9,685 nucleotides of DNA from Candidatus Zixiibacteriota bacterium (lineage in GTDB: Bacteria > Zixibacteria > MSB-5A5 > GN15 > FEB-12), in the NCBI GenBank assembly GCA_030642845.1, contig DAOWMZ010000038.1:1-9685 (forward strand), read 5' to 3'. Below the pieces are notes generated by a model, which was not told where the DNA came from, did not search any database, and saw only the letters and a program-made list of their open reading frames with translations. Positions 1 through 5,382 of the stretch are shown here, piece by piece (the stretch's first letter is position 1; every line of letters begins with the position of its first letter). Made by a program: the position numbers and the translations under genes.

Positions 1-357
1 AACTCAGGCGGTACAGTTATTAAATCTGACGAAACCGAAGTTGGTGAGCAATGGTGGGCGGTAGTAACACCCTTCTCAAGTTCGGCAATGGGCGACGCTG
101 TCTCTTCCGATACAATTACTATTTTTGAAACTTGTTGCCAACTTCGAGGTGACGTAGCCGAACCAAAAGATGGAAGTGTACTGGTTGATGACTTGGTCTG
201 GTTGGTAGACTACATCTTCAAGGGAGGTACTGCTCCTTCTTGTTTGGAAGAAGGGGATTGTGCCGTACCTCTTGATGGTATTATTCTGGTCAATGATATT
301 GTTTGGCTGGTTGACTACCTTTTCAAAAGTGGAGCAGCCCCACCACCCTGCTGGTAA
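1..357 (+). CDS. C-terminal end of a secreted dockerin-repeat protein (5' partial)
   Basis: The reading frame is open from base 1 and ends at TAA 355-357, so only the last 118 residues are present and the start lies outside the window. Visible residues ~15-42 (GEQWWAVVTPFSSSAMGDAV and onward to DTITIF) look like the end of an Ig/fibronectin-like beta-sandwich of the kind found in extracellular proteins. Then come two tandem dockerin-like calcium-binding repeats: one starting RGDVAEPKDGSVLVDDLVW and ending near FKGG, the other starting EGDCAVPLDGIILVNDIVW and ending near FKSG. Each has a short acidic loop followed by a hydrophobic helix, and the chain ends APPPCW. Dockerin pairs at the C-terminus of large secreted proteins of candidate phyla are common, but a cellulosome role should not be assumed. 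Cysteine pairs (CC near residues 44-45) suggest an exported, oxidising location. Catalytic or binding function lies upstream and is unknown. Confidence 0.85.
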   Translation, partial: NSGGTVIKSDETEVGEQWWAVVTPFSSSAMGDAVSSDTITIFETCCQLRGDVAEPKDGSVLVDDLVWLVDYIFKGGTAPSCLEEGDCAVPLDGIILVNDIVWLVDYLFKSGAAPPPCW

Positions 358-373
358 AATATCCCCCTGCATT

Positions 374-425
374 GGGAAGCAGTATCTCCCCTGCTATTAT
401 GCTGCTTCCCTTTATTTATTTTTAA
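374..425 (+). terminator. Rho-independent terminator of the dockerin-protein gene
   Basis: A perfect 9-bp stem, GGGAAGCAG (374-382) with CTGCTTCCC (402-410), encloses a 19-nt loop and is followed immediately by the T-rich tract TTTATTTATTTTT. It begins 16 bases after the stop codon at 357. Confidence 0.75.
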
Positions 426-511
426 AATCTAAGGAACCATTAACGAAAGATTGATGTTTAGAAAATAACAACTGACTAACAACTGGCATTTACATCATGA
501 ATTGACATAAT

Positions 512-560
512 AAGGGCAAGTCATCATCCCTCCCCCACATGGCTTGCCCTTTGTTATTAT
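512..560. terminator. Strong intergenic hairpin, possible second (bidirectional) terminator
   Basis: Bases 512-524 pair with 539-551 as a 13-bp stem with one G-T wobble (core AAGGGCAAG / CTTGCCCTT) around a pyrimidine-rich 14-nt loop. The following tract TTGTTATTATT is only moderately T-rich, so termination on the plus strand is plausible but not certain. On the minus strand the hairpin could end the PilZ transcript, although that gene stops more than 300 bases away. It could instead be a structural part of the repeat that follows at 584. Confidence 0.5.
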
Positions 561-583
561 TATCAATTAATATCAGACTTACT

Positions 584-643
584 CACCCCTGTGACTCCCA
601 CTCTTAAACCATGGGACTCCGATTTCGGGGTGTACCCCCCTTA
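584..643 (+). repeat. Unrecognised ~60-bp intergenic repeat, copy 1
   Basis: It shares ordered blocks with copy 2 at 1422-1482: GTGACTCC (591-598), CATGGGACTCC (610-620) and GGTGTA-CCCCC-TTA (629-643). Within the unit, GTGACTCC and GGGACTCC form an internal near-repeat, and GGGGT-GT-ACCCC (627-638) is a short palindrome. I do not recognise the family. Both copies are in the same orientation and each lies downstream of a hairpin. Confidence 0.65.
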
Positions 644-868
644 ATAACTCAAAGCATACACTTCTTGATCAGTTAAAACTCTTTTGATAAAGTAATCGTT
701 CTAATTAGTACCATAATTGTTGAGCTTGTCTATAAGTTTGGATGCTGTTTAGTTTAACTTCAAAAATGATAAAATATAAAGATGCAATATATTGGAAGTA
801 AACAGCATTACAATAAACTGTTATGCGGAAATAAGTAAAGTATTAAGAATAACGTTTTTAACTACTAT
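644..868. other. AT-rich intergenic stretch with a 10-bp inverted repeat
   Basis: No convincing gene is present. The only clear structure is a perfect 10-bp inverted repeat, ATGCTGTTTA (742-751) and TAAACAGCAT (799-808), separated by 47 bases. The arms can be lengthened by ACTTC (757-761) pairing with GAAGT (795-799) if GTTTA is bulged. It is too widely spaced for a standard terminator. It could be an RNA structure or the remains of a small inverted-repeat element. Confidence 0.4.
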
Positions 869-1240
869 CTACTTTAAAGCATACTTACAAAATTTTGAGC
901 TGCGGAATGCCGAGCTTCGCGTAAAAGTTTTGATTCTTTCTAAAGTTTTCCCATCAATATTTTCAAATTCAAAACCTGATATATAAAAATCCAATTCTTC
1001 AGTTTTTTTACACCAGAGACATTTGGCATCAAGAACCAAAATCCGTGAGTTCATTACTTCTTTGGACATTTCAATCCGTAGATTAAATACTGGACCACAC
1101 CCTAATTCTTCCTCCCCCATTATCTGTAACCCACTTATAGACAAATCAACAAGGATACCTAGGTGTTTTTCTTTGTATGTATCGATGACACTGCAGTATG
1201 TGCTACATTTAAACCTATCACATTTTCTTATATTATCCAT
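869..1240 (-). CDS. PilZ-domain protein (probable cyclic-di-GMP receptor)
   Basis: This 123-residue protein is a stand-alone PilZ domain of typical length. The two c-di-GMP binding signatures are present: RxxxR near the N-terminus (R5-K-C-D-R9) and DxSxxG (D32-L-S34-I-S-G37). In known PilZ proteins these residues wrap around a cyclic-di-GMP dimer and the protein then acts on a partner controlling motility, exopolysaccharide or secretion; here the partner is unknown. There is no signal peptide or membrane segment, so it is cytosolic. It has seven cysteines, including C7, C12, C16, C74 and C77, which is many for such a small domain. The ATG at 1240 is supported by AGGAG (1247-1251) six bases upstream; the stop is TAG. 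The gene is isolated on the minus strand with long intergenic regions on both sides and a repeated element on each flank. Confidence 0.85.
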   Translation of the reverse strand: MDNIRKCDRFKCSTYCSVIDTYKEKHLGILVDLSISGLQIMGEEELGCGPVFNLRIEMSKEVMNSRILVLDAKCLWCKKTEELDFYISGFEFENIDGKTLERIKTFTRSSAFRSSKFCKYALK

Positions 1241-1243
1241 AAA

Positions 1244-1272
1244 GTACTCCTACGATATTATTATTATTATCG
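1244..1272 (-). promoter_or_regulatory. Ribosome binding site and small leader hairpin of the PilZ gene
   Basis: AGGAG (1247-1251 on the minus strand) has good spacing to the ATG at 1240. Just upstream, CGATA (1253-1257) and TATCG (1268-1272) are inverted around an ATT trinucleotide tract, which could form a weak hairpin next to the Shine-Dalgarno. No clear -35/-10 promoter was found further upstream. Confidence 0.45.
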
Positions 1273-1376
1273 ACATAAACATATCGAGGATTTAGTTTTA
1301 TTTCATAAGTATTACACTTCTCATATATCAATCCAGATATAAAAGTAGTATCCCTCAGTAACATCTGGAAGTTCTT

Positions 1377-1408
1377 TGTCAATATAGGCTTTTATGCCTA
1401 CATTGATA
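1377..1408. other. Stable intergenic hairpin upstream of repeat copy 2
   Basis: Bases 1377-1389 pair with 1396-1408 as 13 positions with one mismatch and one wobble (core TAGGC-TTTTAT-GCCTA). No T-run follows, so it is unlikely to be a simple terminator. It lies 21 bases before the GTGACTCC block of repeat copy 2, in the same relative order as the 512-551 hairpin before copy 1. Confidence 0.5.
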
Positions 1409-1421
1409 TACTATCATTCTC

Positions 1422-1482
1422 CCCCTCTGTGACTCCTAATATATATTCTCATGGGACTCCTACGTTAGGTGTATCCCCCTTA
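1422..1482 (+). repeat. Unrecognised ~60-bp intergenic repeat, copy 2
   Basis: It contains the same ordered blocks as copy 1: GTGACTCC (1429-1436), CATGGGACTCC (1450-1460) and GGTGTATCCCCCTTA (1468-1482). The spacing between the first two blocks is two bases longer than in copy 1. Sequence outside these limits differs, apart from a shared TATCA-like tract just upstream. It is a direct repeat of copy 1, and together they bracket the PilZ gene. Confidence 0.65.
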
Positions 1483-1795
1483 CAGGTTTGAGAAATTATA
1501 TGGTGCAATAGGATTGGTCGATCAAATTTTACTTGCTCAAACTTCAACTTGTTCACTGCATCAGATAGATGATCGGGTGCAAGGACTATTTACAGACGAT
1601 ATAAACAATCATAAGAATATGTCATACAAAAAGATAACTAATTCAACAAAAATGTATGTGGAGAGCCCTGTGCTCCTGACTATAATATAATGAGAATAAT
1701 TCTATTGTGCATTGAATTGTAATTAGTTATTTATTGTCTCTTACGAATTGGTAGTCGTTTTAAATTCTACCAAAAACAGGCTATGCCTGCGCCTT
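1483..1795. other. Intergenic stretch before tRNA-Arg; no convincing gene
   Basis: An open frame from GTG 1469 to TAA 1690 starts inside the repeat, has no Shine-Dalgarno and encodes no recognisable domain, so I do not call it. A short palindrome CAGGC-TAT-GCCTG (1777-1789) lies just before the tRNA in its likely 5' leader. TAAATT (1761-1766) could be a -10 element for the tRNA, but no -35 at good spacing was found. Confidence 0.35.
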
Positions 1796-1867
1796 GCCCC
1801 CGTGGTGTAATGGATAACGCATCGGCCTCCGAAGCCGGTAATTCAGGTTCGACTCCTGACGGGGGTA
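1796..1867 (+). tRNA. tRNA-Arg, anticodon CCG
   Basis: A complete cloverleaf can be drawn. The acceptor arm is GCCCCCG (1796-1802) with CGGGGGT (1860-1866), including a terminal G-U, with discriminator A1867. The D stem is GTGT with ACGC (1805-1808/1817-1820). The anticodon stem is TCGGC with GCCGG (1822-1826/1834-1838) and its loop is CTCCGAA, giving anticodon CCG at 1829-1831, which reads CGG (arginine). The T arm is TCAGG-TTCGACT-CCTGA (1843-1859). CCA is not encoded, so it must be added after transcription. Confidence 0.96.
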
Positions 1868-1888
1868 CTAACTTTGTTAGTCTTTTTT
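1867..1888 (+). terminator. Terminator of tRNA-Arg
   Basis: The hairpin ACTAAC-TTT-GTTAGT (1867-1881) is followed by CTTTTTT and starts at the discriminator base of the tRNA. The tRNA is therefore probably a single-gene transcript. Confidence 0.75.
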
Positions 1889-1939
1889 GCATAATGATCA
1901 AATTAATAATACATTATAGGGAATTATTTTATATTTGAG

Positions 1940-2409
1940 CTACTCCCTAAAAATCTTAATCCCAAACAGACGTGAAAGTATATGGGGGTAGAATGATAGC
2001 CAGAGAATCAATGGCAAGGCGTCATTTAGCAGATAAAATGGGAGGATAATCCTGTAGAAAGATTTGGACAGCCCATAATCGAGATGGAAAGAATAAACCG
2101 CCCACGACAGACATAAATGCCCAAATATAATAATTGCCATCCCTCCGAATAGGGCTAACAACCCTCTCTTCCAATTTTTGATATGATCCGGAACTGATAA
2201 CACCAAAGCGATATAGGAATGATATTTGTGAAATGCTCAACGACCAATGCCAACCACCATTTTCTGACGCCAACTAATTTAAAAAATGGAAGAGCTATCG
2301 GATCGAGCCAGTCGGGATAGCGCACCTGCCATCCGGTAAACCAGAAATATCCTAACACCAGTGTTAATGGAATTAGTTTAAGAAGAAACAGCCACAGATC
2401 TTTTTTCAC
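1940..2409 (-). pseudogene. Exosortase-associated membrane protein, broken by a one-base frameshift
   Basis: Two overlapping frames, 2155-2409 (GTG start) and 1940-2206, are two halves of one membrane protein. The first frame gives residues 1-65, ending FTNIIP; if one base is missing near 2215-2217 it continues into the other frame as YIALVLSVPDHIKNWKRG. The junction NIIPYIALVLSVP then reads as one transmembrane helix running into a basic cytosolic loop, and the restored product is 156 residues with about four membrane segments (~7-25, 52-74, 83-105, 117-135). After the break, the uncorrected first frame runs into charged residues and stops. The gene starts inside the last codons of the exosortase gene (32-bp overlap), so the two are co-translated partners. 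The N-(I/L)-(I/V)-P-(F/Y)-x-A-L-V-L pattern recalls the membrane protein paired with exosortase H; this is from memory and moderate. Whether the break is a real mutation or an assembly error cannot be told. The stop is TAG. Confidence 0.6.
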
Positions 2410-2929
2410 GAAATACCACCAGATGCAGCCAGCCTATCCAAAGCGAACCAATCATCAGTATAAGAGTAGCCTGCCAAAAATAAAGGTGCATAAAATCAAA
2501 GAGAAGCCTTGAATTTGCACCAATAAATAAAAGAATAAAAATCCGAATTATATTAAAAATAAAAATTGCCGGGATACCAATAGCAATGCCAATGAGTTTT
2601 TTCTTAATTGTAGTGGAAAAAGCCAATACCACCGAAAGATAAATTACAATTTCCAGCAGTCCGGTGCATTCATCGATTATCTCAACTGAAAAACCTTTAT
2701 ATGTAATATATTTGCTATAATAATTCACATCACTGCTGAATATCGAAGCCAGACCACCTGTGATCGTAGTCGTAAATTCAAGAAAGCTTTCCATTTTATC
2801 AACATGACTGGCGGTTATGTATGCATACGAAAAACCTAATACAATTAAGATGATAACAAATAAGATAATAAATTTAAAAACTGGGTTGAGCTTAAAGCTT
2901 CTCTTTTTCTTACTATTTGATTTGCCCAT
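2378..2929 (-). CDS. Exosortase (exosortase/archaeosortase family, small XrtH-like type)
   Basis: This 183-residue integral membrane transpeptidase belongs to the family that recognises C-terminal CTERM sorting tails on exported proteins, cleaves them and transfers the product to a cell-surface acceptor. The three family catalytic residues are visible in order: Cys88 in DECTG, Arg129 in NIIR, and His148 in MHLYFWQ. Hydrophobic segments cover about residues 18-38, 90-106, 112-136 and 150-172; the N-terminus is lysine-rich (GKSNSKKKR). The length fits the minimal exosortases such as XrtH rather than the long EpsI-fused types. The 3' end overlaps the start of a membrane partner gene, which also suggests the XrtH type. 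No CTERM substrate is seen in the window; the dockerin protein at the left edge ends APPPCW, not in a sorting signal. The ATG at 2929 has no Shine-Dalgarno, but a -10 element ends seven bases upstream (see promoter entry). Confidence 0.88.
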   Translation of the reverse strand: MGKSNSKKKRSFKLNPVFKFIILFVIILIVLGFSYAYITASHVDKMESFLEFTTTITGGLASIFSSDVNYYSKYITYKGFSVEIIDECTGLLEIVIYLSVVLAFSTTIKKKLIGIAIGIPAIFIFNIIRIFILLFIGANSRLLFDFMHLYFWQATLILMIGSLWIGWLHLVVFREKRSVAVSS

Positions 2930-2964
2930 AGTTAGAATTTAATACAAAATATTTTTATTATCAA
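2930..2964 (-). promoter_or_regulatory. Predicted promoter of the exosortase gene, possibly leaderless
   Basis: On the minus strand, TTGATA (2964-2959) and TAAATT (2941-2936) are separated by 17 bases. Six bases (CTAACT) then lead to the ATG at 2929, so the expected transcription start is the A of the start codon. There is no Shine-Dalgarno-like sequence in between. Confidence 0.5.
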
Positions 2965-3003
2965 TGATTTTAATATAGATGATTTTACGAGCCTGTTGTT
3001 TTA

Positions 3004-3046
3004 TCATACCCGATCTGATCGGGAATCCATGTTTATTGTCGAAAGT
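3004..3046 (+). repeat. REP-like palindromic unit A of an inverted pair
   Basis: TCATACCCGATCTGATCGGG followed by AATCCATG has the layout of the common intergenic palindromes 'TCATTCCC...GGGAATCCA'. The inner palindrome CCCGATC-T-GATCGGG spans 3009-3023. The unit runs on through TTTATTGTCGAA and matches unit B read on the other strand. Confidence 0.75.
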
Positions 3047-3061
3047 CATCTGCCCAGGCGG

Positions 3062-3105
3062 ATTCGACCTACAAAGCCTGGATTCCCAGTCAAGCTGGGA
3101 ATGAC
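3062..3105 (-). repeat. REP-like palindromic unit B, inverted relative to unit A
   Basis: Read on the minus strand it is TCATTCCCAGCTTGACTGGG, then AATCCAGGCTTTGTAGGTCGAA, which aligns along its length with unit A. The perfect stem ATTCCCAG / CTGGGAAT (3082-3089/3095-3102) has a 5-nt loop. Between the units, ATCTGCC-CA-GGCGGAT (3048-3063) forms a further palindrome, so the whole 3004-3105 segment is a nested inverted structure like a REP doublet (REPIN). It lies between the small membrane protein gene and the exosortase gene and may affect 3' ends or mRNA stability. Confidence 0.75.
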
Positions 3106-3131
3106 AATGAGAATGGAATATCATATTTGAA

Positions 3132-3398
3132 CTAAATCACAAACGTTGCTATAACTGCAATCCAAATTATAGCCGATGCGATAATGGCTTTGGTTTGACT
3201 CTTACAGCTTAATAAAAAGAGCACCGTAAATAATAACGCTACGCCAACTTTGGCTGTCCATTTTTCAAGATGAGAGATAGATAGACCATCACCTAATAAA
3301 AGTATAGCAGAGATTAACAGGCTCGTATATATCATCCAAAAAGATGATTTCTTAATGGGTTCTTCTGTTTGAGAATTAGATGCCTGTTCAGTTTTCAT
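3132..3398 (-). CDS. Small three-helix membrane protein of unknown function
   Basis: I do not recognise this 88-residue protein. A polar, charged N-terminus (residues 1-18) is followed by three hydrophobic segments at about 20-38, 50-65 and 70-87, the last reaching the C-terminus. There is no signal-peptide cleavage pattern and no catalytic motif. It is the last gene of the cell-wall operon: its ATG (3396-3398) overlaps the amidase stop by 11 bases, with GGAG about ten bases upstream inside the amidase gene, which suggests translational coupling. Co-transcription with an exported amidase hints at a role in the envelope, but nothing in the sequence defines it. The stop is TAG, and the REP-like doublet follows about 25 bases after it. 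Confidence 0.7.
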   Translation of the reverse strand: MKTEQASNSQTEEPIKKSSFWMIYTSLLISAILLLGDGLSISHLEKWTAKVGVALLFTVLFLLSCKSQTKAIIASAIIWIAVIATFVI

Positions 3399-5382
3399 GA
3401 TCGTATTTCTCCAGGAATTTTTCTATTCCTTTGGTGATTGCCTTTGCAACTTTCGATCTGAAATTATCATCTTTGATCATCGCTTCCTGTTCGGGTATCA
3501 TCATAAAAGCACATTCAAGAAGTACTGCCGGATATTGAGTCGGGCGAAGAACCGCAAGATTTCCATGGAACATTCCGTGATCAGTCAAACCGGTCGCTTT
3601 TACCAATTCGGGATGAATAGCCCTTGCCAGTTCGATTGAATGCGAGTGATAATAATATGTCGATGTACCGTTGTTCGTGAAAGGATTTACTCCATCAGGA
3701 AGGGCGTTATTATGAATTGAAATGAAAAGATCAGCATCATTTTCCAGAGCAATTTTCGGACGATCATACAACGGAACATCACTGGTATCCTCACGGGTCA
3801 TGACCACTTTAGCCCCTTTAGATTTAAGAATATCTCTTAATTTGAGACTGATCGCAAGATTAGCATTTGCTTCAGTTAATCCGGTGGGGCCAATCGCTCC
3901 TGAATCTTTGGAGTGACCTGGATCTATTACAATAACTTTGTTCTTCAGGCTCTTGATTTTCTCAGGTGGACGATTCAAAACAAACCGGAATATGTTGCCA
4001 AAATAATACGTATCATAACCCCATAAATCCTGGGTCAATTCCAGTTTTAATTCGTACAGATCACTTTCAGGCTGCGACCATGTTATAAGCTTAATTAGTT
4101 TATCATCAAAATCATATCTTATCCAATCAGTATCGCTAATCACACCGAAAAATTGAATGGTTATTGTACGACTATTAATCTCTTTAATTCTAAATGGATG
4201 TTTTGATGATAATGGTATTGCAACCACAACACTGTCATCATAACTATAAGTTCTTAAAGAAGTCACATAGGATAAGGTTGGCATAAGATTATAATTCAGT
4301 TTTTCTACTGATTCATGAAATATCCATCCGGTTTGGTTTCTTGACAACTGTGCTTTATACCAATCTCCCTCACGCCCAATTATAAAAGCCTCTACCCCTT
4401 CAGGCTGGAATATGGCAAAGTATCCTTTACGTGGTCCATGCCTGATGATCTGTACCGTATCAGTGAATTTGACTGTAAATGGATAGTCTGCATTGTTGAT
4501 TGAAATATTATAAGCACTCAGAGATGTTATCACAGTATCCGGCAAAGCCTGTAATAGATGATAGCTCAGGGCATCATTTGAAATATCAATGGTATCTTTT
4601 TGGGGAGAAGTAAGATAATAAATGATAGACGTGTCTTCAACAGAAACCAACGGAGGTATTATATAATAGCCGGAATAGATACCTTTTATTTTCATAGAAT
4701 CAGGAACCGCACCTTCACCAAAGACAGACTCCCCCCAATACGATTGCAAACGGGGTTCGGTTTCTGTCATTGGAATCGAATCAATAATTCCCGGTACTGA
4801 AAACCATGCTCTGCAGTTTGGTGTGGCTTGAAATGAAACATTTATAATATCACCTGAATTTAAAACCAAATCTCCAGAGGGTGGCTTGTAATCATCCCCA
4901 ATACGAAGCGAATCAAAGTAGAAAGATTTAAGAGGTTGAGGAACCACAACAGTATGTGTTTTAGTAATTATTCTGCTTAGCGAATCTTCTCCCCGATAAT
5001 ACCCTGGTATTCTTTTCCTGAATCTTTTCTCAGCTTCGGTTTCGAGATGTTCAGCAATGATATCGAAATTAAAGGTGTCCGGTTCGATTGGTAAAAAAGC
5101 AAGAAAACCACCATCTTCATGTATATTGATCGGGCAACCATTAATAGTCAATTGCCACAGATCTTTTTTATTAAAAGGAGAAATATTCCCAAAGATAAAA
5201 GTAGAATCAACCGCTCTTATCAACTGACCATCTTTGGGATAAATGATATTGATCAAAGGATTATTTTCATTAATTACATCAGAAAAGGAAAATAAAGGAA
5301 ATAATATTATCATCAGCACAAATGATATAAAATGCCTTATGAAGGCTTTCAGCTTATTCTGTAATATATTTTTCAACAACAT
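3388..5382 (-). CDS. Exported multidomain N-acetylmuramoyl-L-alanine amidase (Amidase_3)
   Basis: This 664-residue enzyme is predicted to cleave the bond between N-acetylmuramic acid and L-alanine in peptidoglycan, outside the inner membrane. A hydrophobic stretch at about 15-34 serves as signal peptide or anchor. Residues ~41-110 look like an Ig-like substrate or carbohydrate-binding fold (NPLINIIYPKDGQ...). Residues ~310-363 form a bacterial SH3 domain ending TGWIFHESVEKL. Residues ~365-470 resemble an AMIN-type beta domain. The C-terminal catalytic domain (~482-660) has the zinc ligands His490 (DPGHSKD), Glu504 (LTEANAN) and His557 (SIHNNA), and the catalytic Glu623 (LLECAFM). The ATG at 5382 overlaps the upstream epimerase by 29 bases and lacks a clear Shine-Dalgarno (only GGCGGG directly adjacent), so the exact start is uncertain, although the signal segment must be kept. 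The amidase would supply peptides to the two recycling enzymes encoded upstream. Confidence 0.92.
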   Translation of the reverse strand: MLLKNILQNKLKAFIRHFISFVLMIILFPLFSFSDVINENNPLINIIYPKDGQLIRAVDSTFIFGNISPFNKKDLWQLTINGCPINIHEDGGFLAFLPIEPDTFNFDIIAEHLETEAEKRFRKRIPGYYRGEDSLSRIITKTHTVVVPQPLKSFYFDSLRIGDDYKPPSGDLVLNSGDIINVSFQATPNCRAWFSVPGIIDSIPMTETEPRLQSYWGESVFGEGAVPDSMKIKGIYSGYYIIPPLVSVEDTSIIYYLTSPQKDTIDISNDALSYHLLQALPDTVITSLSAYNISINNADYPFTVKFTDTVQIIRHGPRKGYFAIFQPEGVEAFIIGREGDWYKAQLSRNQTGWIFHESVEKLNYNLMPTLSYVTSLRTYSYDDSVVVAIPLSSKHPFRIKEINSRTITIQFFGVISDTDWIRYDFDDKLIKLITWSQPESDLYELKLELTQDLWGYDTYYFGNIFRFVLNRPPEKIKSLKNKVIVIDPGHSKDSGAIGPTGLTEANANLAISLKLRDILKSKGAKVVMTREDTSDVPLYDRPKIALENDADLFISIHNNALPDGVNPFTNNGTSTYYYHSHSIELARAIHPELVKATGLTDHGMFHGNLAVLRPTQYPAVLLECAFMMIPEQEAMIKDDNFRSKVAKAITKGIEKFLEKYDHEN

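Noticed and set aside
76..372. Minus-strand open frame opposite the dockerin repeats
   Set aside because: It is antisense to two clear tandem dockerin-like repeats; its apparent internal repetition simply mirrors them.
502..507. TTGACA resembling a perfect -35 element
   Set aside because: At 16-18 bases downstream there is only the C-rich hairpin loop and no -10-like sequence, and no plus-strand gene follows.
792..1295. Plus-strand open frames opposite the PilZ gene (792-986 and 1023-1295)
   Set aside because: The minus-strand PilZ gene has both signature motifs and a good ribosome binding site; the plus-strand frames have neither.
584..1482. Possible CRISPR array or integron attC sites from the repeated blocks
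   Set aside because: There are only two copies, 838 bases apart, with no regular spacers, no cas or integrase gene, and no attC-style R''-L''-L'-R' arrangement.
1469..1690. Open frame of 73 codons on the plus strand starting with GTG
   Set aside because: It starts inside the repeated element, has no Shine-Dalgarno, shows no recognisable domain, and its composition resembles the surrounding non-coding DNA.
2022..2273. Third minus-strand frame across the exosortase partner region
   Set aside because: It overlaps both halves of the frameshifted membrane gene, is less hydrophobic and more irregular, and gives no family pattern, whereas the other two frames join into one coherent membrane protein.
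2939..3124. Open frame on the minus strand giving a short peptide with CHSQLDWESRL
   Set aside because: This is a translation of the REP-like palindromic pair at 3004-3105; such peptides are a well-known artefact of these repeats.
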